Source of the DNA: CBDCVA01 sp965222935 [NCBI: Candidatus Latescibacterota bacterium]
GTDB taxonomy: Bacteria > Latescibacterota > CBDCVA01
Length of the DNA: 64,000 nucleotides
NCBI GenBank assembly: GCA_965222935.1
Contig: CBDCVA010000002.1
Coordinates: forward strand, 496,001-560,000
Direction of reading: 5' to 3'
The translations under genes and the position numbers were made by a program. Below the pieces are notes generated by a model. It saw only the letters and a program-made list of their open reading frames with translations. It had not been told where the DNA came from and made no database searches. Below, piece by piece: positions 44,281-53,893 of the stretch (positions are counted from its first letter, which is position 1; each line of letters begins with the position of its first letter).

Positions 44281-45576
44281 TTGCCTCGCGAACAGGACAC
44301 ACCGCCCGAACTTCGCGCCGTTTACGAGGCCTTCCCGTACCCGGACTTTCCGGCAGCGGCGCTGGACCACCGACGCCCTCACCCCGCTTTTCACTTCCCG
44401 ACTCTCCACGCCGCTGTCACCCGGCGCTGGCGTGACACCACGGGGCTTCGGCTCCTCGATGCCGGCTGCGGCACGGGCGAGACCACCCTTTGTTACGCCA
44501 CATGGAACCCAGGAATGGCCATCACGGCTCTCGACCTGAGCGAGGCGAGTCTGGCTCGCCTCCGCGAACGCCTGACGGAAGCTAGTATTACGGGCATCGA
44601 ACTCGAAAGGGGCGATCTGCTTGATCCCGCAGTCTGTCGGGGACCTTACGACCTCGTCGCAGCCACCGGGGTGATCCACCACCTGCCGGACCCCGCGCGA
44701 GCGCTCGCGACGCTCACGGCTCGCCTGGCGCCCGATGGCCTACTCTCCCTGCTCGCCTACTGCCGCCATGGTCGCAGGCTGATCGGGATGACTCAAGACA
44801 TCATCCGCCTGCTTGCCGGTCCCGAGGCCACGGCCCCCGAGCGCGTCGCTGTGGGCCGCCAACTCTTCCGGTCCCTGCCCTCGAACCACCCTCTGGTACG
44901 CGCCGAGGCACCCTATAAGTCCCTACACAAGGCCGACCCACACTTCGCTGACATGTACGCCAATGTCCCTGAGCACTGCTTCGACCTCGAGGAACTCTTC
45001 GCGCTGCTCCAGGGCGCCGGCCTAGCCTTCGTCCGGTTGCACGACCCGGCAGCGTGGGCTCTGGAGACGCTCCTACCCGACCCCGGGCTCCAGGAGCGCG
45101 CCCGAAGGCTCTCCGAATCCGCGCGTTGGCGCCTGAGCGATCTGCTTCAGCCCGCGCGGACCCATTACTTCGTTCTGACTCGCCGGTCGGACTGGACGCC
45201 ACGGCGCCCCGATTGGTCCGACGATGACCTGTTGAAGCTTTGTCCCGTGGTATCGCCTCTGGCTCGCGTGGAAAGGGCCGAGCCTCTCGTACAAACTGCG
45301 CCGGGCGAGACCAGGATCAACGTGCGGGTACCCCAGGGCGGGCGAGCGAACGTCCCACCCGAGATGCTGGCTTTTCTCCGGCAGTGCGACGGGAAGCGAC
45401 CCCTGCGGGAGCTTGCGTCACGAGCCGCCCCCTCAGTGGGAAAGGCCATTGACCCCAGGGAGATCGTCGCCCTCTTCAGATCCCTGGAGGCCGCCGGTAT
45501 CCTCTTCTGGCGAGCGAGCGGGGACCAGGGGAACGAGAAAAATCGAGACCGACGCGAGTTAGAGCCCAGGGCCTAG
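44281..45576 (+). CDS. Class I SAM methyltransferase with C-terminal extra domain
   Basis: 431 aa, TTG start. The N-terminus EAFPYPDFP and the SAM motif LLDAGCGTGETTLCYATW, ITALDLSEASL, ATGVIHHLPDPARALATL and LAPDGLLSLLAYC show a UbiE-like methyltransferase; the YPDFP opening is seen in a widespread group with unknown substrate. About residues 310-415 form a second domain with VPPEMLAFLRQCDGKRPLREL, like a winged helix or PqqD-like fold. No neighbours suggest the target. Confidence 0.85.
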   Translation: MPREQDTPPELRAVYEAFPYPDFPAAALDHRRPHPAFHFPTLHAAVTRRWRDTTGLRLLDAGCGTGETTLCYATWNPGMAITALDLSEASLARLRERLTEASITGIELERGDLLDPAVCRGPYDLVAATGVIHHLPDPARALATLTARLAPDGLLSLLAYCRHGRRLIGMTQDIIRLLAGPEATAPERVAVGRQLFRSLPSNHPLVRAEAPYKSLHKADPHFADMYANVPEHCFDLEELFALLQGAGLAFVRLHDPAAWALETLLPDPGLQERARRLSESARWRLSDLLQPARTHYFVLTRRSDWTPRRPDWSDDDLLKLCPVVSPLARVERAEPLVQTAPGETRINVRVPQGGRANVPPEMLAFLRQCDGKRPLRELASRAAPSVGKAIDPREIVALFRSLEAAGILFWRASGDQGNEKNRDRRELEPRA

Positions 45577-45608
45577 CACCAACTTGTGGTCTAACCGACA
45601 CCATCGCG

Positions 45609-47267
45609 TTACCCGGTTGCGCCATGCCTTCGCAGAATCTCGGAGACCTCGGGATAACCCTTCTTCTCCGCCCACGCGGGCGGGGTGGCCCAGAGCGCCT
45701 CATCGGGCAGGTTGGTTTTCGCGCCCCGATCCAGTAGAAGCTCCACCATCCCCACCTGGCCCCACCGGGCGGCCCAGCCGAGCGGCGTGGAGCAGTACTC
45801 GTCGTCCCTCGCGTTGATATCGGCGCCTTGATCGAGGAGAAGCTCGACGACCTCCTCCCGCCCGTTCATGGCCTGGATGTGCAGGTAGCTGATGCCGAGC
45901 CAGTTCGAGAGATTCGGATCCACGCCACTATCGAGGAGCAGCTTGACGACTTCGATCCGATCGGGCGTGCGGAGGCGACACGCGTAGCCCATGTAATTGT
46001 TGCCGTACCAGGGGCGGTTCAGGTCCACGTCGTAGCGTAAGAGGAGTCGGACGACCTCGATGGGCGCGAAGCCGGCCGCCATGCAGAGCACGCCGTAGTC
46101 GCCGCCGGAATTGGCTATCGACGGATCGACCTTCAACAGTTCGCCGAGGACGTCGATCTGCCCGGTGAAAGCATAGTGACTGGCGCCCGCCGTCGCGCCG
46201 TAAGCGAAGAGAAGGTCCACTATCTTCTTCTTACATCGGTCGCCCACGGTGGGGTTGCCTATCGCGCGGTGCAAGGGGTTGCCGCTGGATTCCACCTGGG
46301 CGTCGGGGTCGGCGCCGTGCTGCAGGAGCAGTTTGACGCAGTCGAGGTGATCGTTGGCGACCGCCTCGTACAGTGCCAGCCCCCGCGGTGCGTCGGTCTC
46401 GGAAGCATTGGGGTCTGCGCCGTGTTGCAGGAGAAGCTCGACGATCCGGGTGAAGCCCTTTCGGGCGGCGTAAGACAGGGGCCTGTAGCCGGCGGAATTG
46501 GCCTGGTTAGCCGCCTGTGAGTCCGCATCGACGAACCCGCGCAGCCCATCGAGGTCGCCGATGGCGGCGGCGAGGGTCGCGTCGTACTCGGCGCCCCTGG
46601 CAAGCAGGATGCCCAGGAGGACCGAATCGTCCTCCATCGCCGTGATTTTGCGGCGGTGCCAGTAATCACCGTGCAGCGTCAGGTGGATCGGCTTCCTGCC
46701 ATCCGCCCTCGTGGCCTCCAGGTCGGCGCCCCTATCGATCAGGGCATGGATGAGGGTCATGCGCCGGGTCATGACAGCCCAGTGCAACGGCGTATTGCCC
46801 CGCTCATCGCCATCATTGACGCGCTTGGGCTGGCCATCCAGAAGCGCATGGACCTTCTCGCCATCGCCGTCGCGAACGGCATCGCAGATTTCCTTTCCCG
46901 CTGGGGAGGCTCGAAATCGCGCCTGCATCGCCTCTTCGAGAAGCTCGGCGATCTCGTCCTGCCCGCGGTCGCGTGCCTTGACAAGCGGTCTCTCCTGCCA
47001 TTCGAGGCCCGACTTGGACGTGGGATCGGCGCCCGCATCCAGAAAAAGTCGGACCAGTTCCGTGTGCCCTTCCCGGACTGCGAAGTGCAGCGGCGTGAAG
47101 TACGCGAACTCGCAGTTGGCCAACCCGGGGTCTTCGGACAAGAGCGCCCTGACCTTCTTCAGGTCGCCCTCCGCTGACGCCCTCAGCGTGTCCCACACCT
47201 GGGTCCCGCGGCCCTTCATGAAGCCGTCGTATTCCGACGTCAGGTGATCGGGGCGAATCCAGTTCAC
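45609..47267 (-). CDS. Large ankyrin-repeat protein
   Basis: 552 aa, about a dozen ankyrin repeats, for example TPLHFAVREGHTELVRLFL, NTPLHWAVMTRRMTLIHAL, RPLSYAARKGFTRIVELLL, QHGADPNASET, and a final TPPAWAEKKGYPEVSEIL. GTG start with GGAGG upstream. No signal peptide, so cytoplasmic. It follows the 40-residue frame by 33 bases. Its repeat styling resembles the smaller ankyrin protein at 11.3-11.8 kb. Confidence 0.93.
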   Translation of the reverse strand: MNWIRPDHLTSEYDGFMKGRGTQVWDTLRASAEGDLKKVRALLSEDPGLANCEFAYFTPLHFAVREGHTELVRLFLDAGADPTSKSGLEWQERPLVKARDRGQDEIAELLEEAMQARFRASPAGKEICDAVRDGDGEKVHALLDGQPKRVNDGDERGNTPLHWAVMTRRMTLIHALIDRGADLEATRADGRKPIHLTLHGDYWHRRKITAMEDDSVLLGILLARGAEYDATLAAAIGDLDGLRGFVDADSQAANQANSAGYRPLSYAARKGFTRIVELLLQHGADPNASETDAPRGLALYEAVANDHLDCVKLLLQHGADPDAQVESSGNPLHRAIGNPTVGDRCKKKIVDLLFAYGATAGASHYAFTGQIDVLGELLKVDPSIANSGGDYGVLCMAAGFAPIEVVRLLLRYDVDLNRPWYGNNYMGYACRLRTPDRIEVVKLLLDSGVDPNLSNWLGISYLHIQAMNGREEVVELLLDQGADINARDDEYCSTPLGWAARWGQVGMVELLLDRGAKTNLPDEALWATPPAWAEKKGYPEVSEILRRHGATG

Positions 47268-47300
47268 TCTTTTTCCTCCAAAACGACCGCGATAGAGAGC

Positions 47301-47423
47301 TCAGCCGCCGGTCCGCTCGAAGTGGCGGATTGTCTCTCGCAGCGCGTCGACCCGGTTCGACGGGAGGCGGGAGAAGAACCCCGTCGGATTCGGCGCTTCA
47401 AGGTTCGCGATGGATGCGCTCAT
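47301..47423 (-). CDS. Small 40-residue gene ahead of the ankyrin gene
   Basis: A minus-strand frame from ATG 47423 has AAGGAG nine bases upstream and encodes MSASIANLEAPNPTGFFSRL, then PSNRVDALRETIRHFERTGG. The strong ribosome site and the short gap to the ankyrin gene argue that it is expressed. It could be a leader peptide, a small partner or the leftover head of a longer gene. No family recognised. Confidence 0.5.
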   Translation of the reverse strand: MSASIANLEAPNPTGFFSRLPSNRVDALRETIRHFERTGG

Positions 47424-47693
47424 GTATCCGGACTCCTTCGGCTCGATTCGGGATGAAGATGCGAAGGCGTCAGCGCTCCGCGAACGCCGCCGCTTCTCTC
47501 GCGCTTGACCGGGGACCTCTTGCGCTCAAAGTTACCGCATGAGGCCGGCTGTGCAACTTCGACTGCTGCCAACGGGGCGCGCAGGCGCGAACTGAGCCCG
47601 CCTCGGGCTGTTGACGCTCTTTCGGTGGCCCGTTGCCCAAGGCATCGGGGTCCCGGCTGATCGATCTTTGACCTCAGGGAAACGGAGGATAAC

Positions 47694-48662
47694 ATGGCTA
47701 CCCATGGACGCTCTAAGATCGTGGTTCCGGGTGATTATCCGGTGCAGATTGCCGGCTCAGCCCATTTGGAGCGCCTCGAGCCTTACGGCGATGTGGTGCT
47801 CTATGCCGACCGGCCGGAGACGATCGAGGAGAGAATAGAACGGGCGAAAGATGCCGATGTGCTGATGAATACCCGCGGAGCGGTGACCTGGGGGGCCGAA
47901 GAGTTTCAGCGCCTGCCGAAGCTCCGGTTGATTGCGAGTTGCTCGATAGGAACCGACATGTTCGACCTGGAGGCCGCCCGGGCGCAGGGTATAACGATCT
48001 GCAATCAGCCGGGCCGAACCGCGCCGGTGGTCGCGGAGCATATGTTCGGGTTGATGTTTGCGGCGGCCAAGCGAGCGGCCTTCCTGACGGCCGAGATGAA
48101 AGGGGGCGGATGGCCCCGAATGGACAACATCATGCTGCAGGGAAAGGTCCTGGGGATCGTGGGCACGGGGCATACCGGAGCGGAGATGTCGCGGCTGGGA
48201 CAAGCCATCGGGATGGAAGTGATCGCATGGACCTATCATCCTTCCCCCGAACGCGCCCGAGCGTTGGGGGTGCGCTTCGTCGAACTGGACGAGCTTCTGG
48301 GGACTGCCGATGCCGTGAGCCTGCACGTGAAGCTGACCGACGAGAGTCGGGGGCTCATCGGGGCGCGCGAACTTGGGCTGATGAAGCCGGGCGCTCTTTT
48401 ACTCAACGGGGCCAGGGGGGCCATCGTGGATACGCCTGACCTGATCGAGGCTCTGAATGCGGGGCATCTGGGCGGGGCCGCGATCGACGTATACGACGAG
48501 GAACCCCTCCCACTGGACCACCCGTTGCTGCGATGCGAGCAGGTAGTGCTGACGCCCCACTGCGCGGACATGACCCCCGAGGGAGTAGATCTCTTGAACA
48601 GCGGCGTGGTGGAGAACGTGATCGCCTTTCTGGAGGGGCGGCCGCAGAACGTGGCGACCTGA
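47694..48662 (+). CDS. D-isomer 2-hydroxyacid dehydrogenase
   Basis: 322 aa. Phosphoglycerate-dehydrogenase-like fold. NAD motif LGIVGTGHTGAEMSRLGQ, substrate region SIGTDMFDLEAA, catalytic Arg in NGARGAIVD, Glu in DVYDEEPLP and His in LTPHCADMT. Clear GGAGG ribosome site. The substrate is not predictable; it may act on glyoxylate, glycerate or sugar acids. Confidence 0.94.
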   Translation: MATHGRSKIVVPGDYPVQIAGSAHLERLEPYGDVVLYADRPETIEERIERAKDADVLMNTRGAVTWGAEEFQRLPKLRLIASCSIGTDMFDLEAARAQGITICNQPGRTAPVVAEHMFGLMFAAAKRAAFLTAEMKGGGWPRMDNIMLQGKVLGIVGTGHTGAEMSRLGQAIGMEVIAWTYHPSPERARALGVRFVELDELLGTADAVSLHVKLTDESRGLIGARELGLMKPGALLLNGARGAIVDTPDLIEALNAGHLGGAAIDVYDEEPLPLDHPLLRCEQVVLTPHCADMTPEGVDLLNSGVVENVIAFLEGRPQNVAT

Positions 48663-48853
48663 TGACCCCCGAGGCCTAAGCACAACCTGCCGAGTCCGGG
48701 AAGCGTCATGCCGTGGACGGCCCGGATGACGCTGATGCTGTTCGTCTTGGCGGCTCCACTGCGCATCCAGGTCCACGCCACTAAGACCCGCGCCTGTCAG
48801 TGAGCAGCTCTGTTTCTACGGAAACGTCGCCGACGGCGTCATCGTCAAGTTTC

Positions 48854-49843
48854 CTATGCGCCATGCTGCGCCAGGAATGACGCAATATCATCGCGGATCG
48901 GCGTCGAGGTCTGTGCTCCCAGCTTCGTGACCGAAAGCGCCGCCGCCCCACACGCGAACCGGACCGCGTCGATAAGCGGCCCGCCGTCGGCAAGTGAGGC
49001 GGCCAGCACGCCGTTGAATACATCCCCTGCCGCGGTGGTATCGACCGCCTCCACGGTGAAACTCGGGACGATCCCCCGGTAGTCCGCGTTCGCCACGTAG
49101 GCGCCTCGGGCGCCGAGGGTGATGAGCACCGTGTCGACACCCCTTGCCATGAGCGCGTCGGCAGCCGCCTGCGCGCTCGCTTCATCGGTCACCGCGACGC
49201 CGGTGAGGCGCAAGACCTCATGCTCGTTCGGGGTGAGGATGGTGATATGCCCCAGCAGGTCATCCCCGAGAGGCTGAGCCGGCGCGGGATTGAGGATGAC
49301 CGGCACCCCGGACCCCGACGCCAGCTCGGCGGCCGCCCGAACGGTTCCGATAGGTACTTCGAGCTGCATGAGGAGGATCCCGGCGGAGACGATGGCATCC
49401 TTTGCCGCCGTCACGTCCGACGTCATCAGGCGGCTGTTGCACCCGGAGGCCACTGCGATGCTGTTCTCACCCGCCGCGCCCACGAAGATGAGCGCGACGC
49501 CAGAGGGGACATCCCCGTCACGGACGACATGCTCGATATTGATGCCGTCGGCGATGAACCCCTTGACCGCCCTCTCACCGAACATGTCGGTTCCGATCCG
49601 GGCGATGAAGGTGACATCACCGCCTGCGCGGGCCGCGGCAACCGCCTGGTTTGCGCCTTTGCCGCCGGCCGCAGTGGAGAACGCGCCCCCGAGCACAGTT
49701 TCCCCCGGTTTCGGTATCCGGGGCACCTTGATGATCATATCGGTGTTTGAGCTACCGAGGACGACGATCGGCTCTCTCAAGCGTTGCACCTTTGCTTGAG
49801 CCGCATAGTACCGGTTACCTGTCCCCACTACACGTTGTACCAT
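48854..49843 (-). CDS. rbsK: Ribokinase
   Basis: 329 aa, PfkB family. The N-terminal SSNTDMIIKVPRIPKPGETV, GGKGANQAVAAARAG, FVGAAGENSIAV, ILTPNEHEVLRLTG, TLGARGAY and the catalytic VDTTAAGDVFNGVLA fit ribokinase (usual DTTGAGD has Ala here). An extra N-terminal 25 residues may mean a later start. Phosphorylates ribose or a similar sugar. No transporter gene sits beside it. Confidence 0.92.
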   Translation of the reverse strand: MVQRVVGTGNRYYAAQAKVQRLREPIVVLGSSNTDMIIKVPRIPKPGETVLGGAFSTAAGGKGANQAVAAARAGGDVTFIARIGTDMFGERAVKGFIADGINIEHVVRDGDVPSGVALIFVGAAGENSIAVASGCNSRLMTSDVTAAKDAIVSAGILLMQLEVPIGTVRAAAELASGSGVPVILNPAPAQPLGDDLLGHITILTPNEHEVLRLTGVAVTDEASAQAAADALMARGVDTVLITLGARGAYVANADYRGIVPSFTVEAVDTTAAGDVFNGVLAASLADGGPLIDAVRFACGAAALSVTKLGAQTSTPIRDDIASFLAQHGA

Positions 49844-50390
49844 ATCTTATGACTCTCCCAGGGTTCTGTCCACCAGATGGAAGAGCGTAGCCCGGGAGCC
49901 TGGTGTATCTACCAGGATCGGTTCAGGTGCTGCTGGGCCGCAGGGGGGACGAGGATTCTCCCCGTCCCGCAACCCACATCCCGGACTGCACCGCCCGCCG
50001 ATCGGGCGAAGTCTATATAGAAGCCCAAGCCGCCGCGGGCAGCGTACCCGGGACGAAGCCGTAGGGCTGTGCCGGGAAGGGCTGGTTAGCGTAGCCGCCG
50101 AAAGGGGGGCGTGGGGTCCTCGGGTAGCGTTCCCGCCACGTGGCACGTAGACCCTTCGAACTCTTCGGCTAATTCAGCAACTGCACGGACCCATCGCCGG
50201 CTTGCTCCGACGGCGGGCCGATGCCAAGAAACTCCATCAGGTCCATCCCAGGGTCGGATTTCTCTCCGCGAGGACGCCCTCACTGCCAGACCGCAGCCGA
50301 GCCTTCAAGCTTGGGGTTGCGACGAATGTAGGACCTCTCGCCCGCCATAAGATCCGAGATGTGACTCGCCATAGCTTCTGTCTCCCCGAG
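49844..50390. other. Gene-free stretch, nothing firm
   Basis: About 550 bases. A minus-strand frame ends 3 bases before the rbsK start codon (…VDTPGSRATLFHLVDRTLGE) and could be a C-terminal remnant, but it lacks a recognisable domain. A second frame at 50086-50283 is equally unsupported. Confidence 0.4.
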
Positions 50391-51266
50391 CTACGCTTGA
50401 GGCACTTCGGGGCTCGCCAGGCCTACGTCAGCCTGCCCTGAGGAAGCTTCTCCCGGAGCCAAGTCCCGCCGATGCGGCCGGTAGTTTTCCGGCGGAATGT
50501 TCGCCTTGATGGTTTCATGGAAACAGGGTACGCGACTCCAGTGAAGGGCGGGCCTTATGTGATGCGCGACATGGTAGCCTATGTTGAAGCCGAGGAATTT
50601 ATGGAGTAGGCGCAGGCGCACATTCGCCGAGTTATAGGGGTTGCTCAATTCGCAGCCGTGGTGATGATCATAACTGCTAAGGCCCAAGACGAAGGTGACG
50701 ACGGTCCACGGGAGGAAAAAAAAGAGGAGAAAACGCCAGGGATCTATGGCGATCAAGACTGCGGAAGCAGCCGTAATGAGGCCTGCGGAGCGGAGGTAGC
50801 GCCAGAACATCCTCGATCCCGGGGCGCGCACGATTTCGAGCAGACTGTGGCAAATAGTGATCACGGGGAAGCTCAATGTGTAATAGGCCCGGCCAACAGG
50901 GCGATCCGGGAAACGGGTCCCGCTAAACCCATAGAGGCTGGACCAATCCTGCTCCGACTCATCGAACTTCTGATTGAACGCATGATGATTTCTCACGTGG
51001 TGTATCTCATAAAACTCGAGTGGCACACCATTGGAAAGGAAGCATATCCAACCAAGGAGTTCGTTCAAGAAACGCTGGCAGAAAATACGCAAATGAGAAT
51101 GGTTATGCTCCACAAGGTTCACCTGCCTCAAGAGCATCAGAATCAGGAAGAAGGAATACCAGGGCCAGCCGAGGGCAAATGCGGTGAGTTGCACACCTAG
51201 TGCCAATACGACGAACAGTACGGACACGGCATCTATGGGGTAACGGAACAGACGGAGGTTTCTCAC
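50391..51266 (-). CDS. Membrane fatty acid desaturase family
   Basis: 291 aa. Di-iron membrane desaturase or hydroxylase with the three histidine boxes: EHNHSH, HHVRNHH and HVAHH near GFNIGYHVAHH. Hydrophobic helices fill residues 12-50 and 150-215. A C-terminal tail rich in Pro and His follows. It could desaturate lipids or hydroxylate a sterol-like or carotenoid substrate. Flanked by an IS remnant on its upstream side. Confidence 0.9.
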   Translation of the reverse strand: MRNLRLFRYPIDAVSVLFVVLALGVQLTAFALGWPWYSFFLILMLLRQVNLVEHNHSHLRIFCQRFLNELLGWICFLSNGVPLEFYEIHHVRNHHAFNQKFDESEQDWSSLYGFSGTRFPDRPVGRAYYTLSFPVITICHSLLEIVRAPGSRMFWRYLRSAGLITAASAVLIAIDPWRFLLFFFLPWTVVTFVLGLSSYDHHHGCELSNPYNSANVRLRLLHKFLGFNIGYHVAHHIRPALHWSRVPCFHETIKANIPPENYRPHRRDLAPGEASSGQADVGLASPEVPQA

Positions 51267-51419
51267 AGCGTCTCCTTTTCTCTGTTAGGCGTCATGGAGA
51301 AGAAATCCCTGACCTGCTCCCTGGAGTTGTGTTGAATTCACTGCGAATCCGGGGGCGTATCCCGCTAGGTGCAAGGGCTTGGTCCCGGCGCGTACCGGAA
51401 AAGTCGGATTCCAGCGGCA

Positions 51420-51498
51420 TTCCGATGGTATCGCCAGCGAATGGCTTGTCCCTGAGCTTCGTGATGATCTGCTCGGCACTGTGACGATGCCTCGACAA
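51420..51498 (-). mobile_element. IS3-type transposase OrfA remnant
   Basis: The frame reads MSRHRHSAEQIITKLRD, matching the N-terminus of IS3-family OrfA (KRHxxEQIIxKLREAE), then loses similarity. The flanks (51267-51587) hold no more transposase, so this is a scrap. Confidence 0.5.
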
Positions 51499-51587
51499 TC
51501 TCTGCTTGCTTCCATCTTGCCCGTCCCGTCACGCGACCGGCATCGGAGGCGGATAGGTCCGAGGAGGAAGCTCAAATAATGCATCGC

Positions 51588-51850
51588 TCAGGCAGCGCTG
51601 TCAAGGATATGCGCCGTTACGGATGCCATGGCGTCCCAGTCGATTTCCAGCCCTAGTCCTGGCCCGCTGGGTGTGTAGACGTCTGGCTGGGTTCGAATCA
51701 CCTCCTTCATTCCGTACTCAAAGGATTCGCAGGTCACCGCCCAGGAGCTGATCAATAGGCAGACTCGCCGCCCTCCCTGGCAGAGCCCAGAGTGCGGTAT
51801 CCGCGGCGGCCAGGACACCTGACGCTGTGGAAAGGCGCGGGAGCACAGGC
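51588..51850 (-). pseudogene. Enolase-superfamily (MR/MLE) gene, internally deleted
   Basis: The minus strand first reads SGVLAAADTALWALPGRAAS then LPIDQLLGGDLR, the capping region of mandelate-racemase-like enzymes. In another frame it continues FEYGMKEVIRTQPDVY then PSGPGLGLEIDWDAM, their C-terminus. The catalytic barrel between these pieces is missing. It is a dead relative of the three intact genes at 57-62 kb. The IS3 scrap next door may explain the damage. Confidence 0.75.
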
Positions 51851-52006
51851 TCCGCCGGAGCGTCTCGCGCCGTTTCAAATGGAAGTGGTGAAACCAGAGG
51901 GTTCCCGGACAGCCCGTGGGCTTGCTCAGGTAGCGCCGGGGATGGCTGTTGCGTCAGACAGAGTCGTAGGCGCGCCCTGCTCAGGCTCGTTCTCATGCGC
52001 GGATCA

Positions 52007-52747
52007 TCAGGAGGACCGAAATGCCGGAAGGCCGCCCGTGGGTACATACCCTGAAGGCTCCAACACGACGATCGTTGGCCGTCCGTCCTCCGATTTGGGC
52101 AACGGCAAGGTCACCATGTGGTGCCGGACGATGAAGACCGGATCGCGGGGACGGCGGTCGAGGAAGGCGTCGATGGATTTCATACGCGGGGCCGTACCGC
52201 CGAACGGCGGCAGGCCATAGTGCATCGGGACGACCCACGTCGGCTTGAGAAAATCGATCATCGGTTCCAGCTCGTGCAGCTTGACCGTGAGCTCTTCACC
52301 GGTGATGGCCAAGAGCACGTCACACTTGCCAACCCACGGCGCCAGTTCATCCTCACCGAGCCCATAACCCAGATCGCCAAGATGCGCGAACCAGAGCCCA
52401 CCGGCTTTGAAGGCGTACATCGCGTTGTCCATCGGATCATGAAGGTAATGGTCGGCGACCTCTTTCACCGCGATCGTCACCAGGGGCTCGTCGTTGATCG
52501 TCGCCGAACTCGCGCCGGTGGCCACGTCCAGCGCGTTGATGATGCGCGGGTTGCCCCGAACGAACGCCACGTTGTTATGCGCCTCATCGGTGAGAGAACT
52601 CACGATGACGGTCTCGGCGTCGAGACGCGAGCCATCATCTTCCAGCCTCGCCGGCCCATGGTTGTAGGGGTCGGTGACAATCGTGGGCGCTCCGTTCTCC
52701 CACAGTCGAAAGCACGCGTGTCCTATGAATTCGAGTTGAACGGACAT
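52007..52747 (-). CDS. MBL-fold protein with altered metal motif (UlaG-like)
   Basis: 246 aa from the ATG at 52747 (AGGAGG upstream). The fold is that of L-ascorbate-6-phosphate lactonase-like proteins: LEFIGHACFRLW, IVTDPYNHG, then HLGDLGYGL and VVPMHYG. However, the first metal motif HxHxDH is replaced by SLTDEAHNN, so only one of its three His is kept. It may bind one metal or none. It follows the epimerase gene by 11 bases. Confidence 0.8.
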   Translation of the reverse strand: MSVQLEFIGHACFRLWENGAPTIVTDPYNHGPARLEDDGSRLDAETVIVSSLTDEAHNNVAFVRGNPRIINALDVATGASSATINDEPLVTIAVKEVADHYLHDPMDNAMYAFKAGGLWFAHLGDLGYGLGEDELAPWVGKCDVLLAITGEELTVKLHELEPMIDFLKPTWVVPMHYGLPPFGGTAPRMKSIDAFLDRRPRDPVFIVRHHMVTLPLPKSEDGRPTIVVLEPSGYVPTGGLPAFRSS

Positions 52748-52758
52748 GGTTAAGCCTC

Positions 52759-53760
52759 CTAGTCTTCCTTCCAGAGTTCGCCAAACTCGGCCGCCTGCCA
52801 CCACCTCTTGCCGACCGGTTTTTCAAGCACGATGGGTCTCAGGAACGCGACCGCCTTCTGGAGGCCCTCCTTGATATTGATGTACTCGCACTCCATCTCC
52901 ATCGAGAGAATGTCGTCGTAACCAATCAGACGAAGCGTGGCGATGACCTCGCGCCAGACGCCCTCATCATGGCCCCAGCCGGGAATCGTGAACGTATAGG
53001 TTCGCTCCTTGGGGTTCGTCGGATAGGTCGAATCGGTGTACCCTTTGAGTCGACGGTTATGCTCGTGGATCAAAGCGTCCTTGATATGGACGTGCTGCAC
53101 GAGATCGCCCAGGTAGAGCAGGGCTTCGATAGGGTCCATGCCCTGGGCCCAGATGTGCGAAATGTCGAAATTGCAAGCGGCGACCGGGCCGATTTCCTCG
53201 TGAAATCTCTTGATGGTCACGGGACTGTGGAGCATGTCGCCGATCTGGTTCTCGAAACATAACGTGACGCCGTGGTCCGCCGCGATCTTGCCCTGTTCCT
53301 TCCAGTAAGGGAGCAGGCGCTTTTCCCACTGCCACTCCAGGACCTTGCGGTAGAAAGGCACCTCGATTTGCTGGGTGATCCAGACGGGACATGAATCACC
53401 CTCGGCGCCCTCGGGGCAGCCCGCGATCAAAGTCATCTTCTTGACGCCGATCCGCTCCGCAAATTGGCACGCCAGACGAAATTGTCGGCGGTACTCGTCG
53501 GCGATCTCCTTGTCCGGCGTCAGCGGTGCGCCGTGGGCGCAGAACGATACGACTTCGATGCCGTACTTTGCATAGGTGTCTTGCCAACGGTGCAATTCGC
53601 CCTCATCGGAGGTAAGCGCATCCAGCCTGCAGTATTTGTTGTTAAAAGCGAGCCCGCACGTGGCGACTTCCGCCGCACGCATCCCCAGATTGGCGGCGAA
53701 CTGCAGCCCCTCTTCGAAATCGAAGTTCATGATGAAGGCGGTGTTGATGCCCAATCTCAC
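52759..53760 (-). CDS. Sugar phosphate isomerase/epimerase (TIM barrel)
   Basis: 333 aa. Xylose-isomerase-like barrel of the IolE/tagatose-epimerase group: GINTAFIMNFDFEEGLQFAA, LGMRAAEVA, FCAHGAPLTPDKE, LCFENQIGDM (Glu metal ligand), NFDISHIWAQGMDPIEAL (Asp, His) and HVHIKDA, then ILSMEMECEY with the last Glu. Probably acts on keto-sugars or inositol derivatives. Confidence 0.9.
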   Translation of the reverse strand: MRLGINTAFIMNFDFEEGLQFAANLGMRAAEVATCGLAFNNKYCRLDALTSDEGELHRWQDTYAKYGIEVVSFCAHGAPLTPDKEIADEYRRQFRLACQFAERIGVKKMTLIAGCPEGAEGDSCPVWITQQIEVPFYRKVLEWQWEKRLLPYWKEQGKIAADHGVTLCFENQIGDMLHSPVTIKRFHEEIGPVAACNFDISHIWAQGMDPIEALLYLGDLVQHVHIKDALIHEHNRRLKGYTDSTYPTNPKERTYTFTIPGWGHDEGVWREVIATLRLIGYDDILSMEMECEYINIKEGLQKAVAFLRPIVLEKPVGKRWWQAAEFGELWKED

Positions 53761-53893
53761 AACTCTTGCCCTTTCCGGCTATACCTTATAAACCTTGAGA
53801 GATGCAACCCAGAAACTAGTTGCGATTCACCTCCATCATCTTGCATCCCTCTCCGAAGGGCCGGTGATCATTGATATCCAATCCCTCCAGCCG

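Noticed and set aside
43942-44682. 246-residue minus-strand frame
   Set aside because: Covers the methyltransferase gene in antisense and lacks a ribosome site or domain.
49847-50146. Minus-strand frame ending just before rbsK
   Set aside because: The last 25 residues look protein-like, but no domain or start could be identified, so it was not listed as a gene.
51680-51710. Sequence like a tRNA T-loop (GGTTCGAATC)
   Set aside because: It is coding sequence of the enolase-superfamily remnant and no cloverleaf surrounds it.
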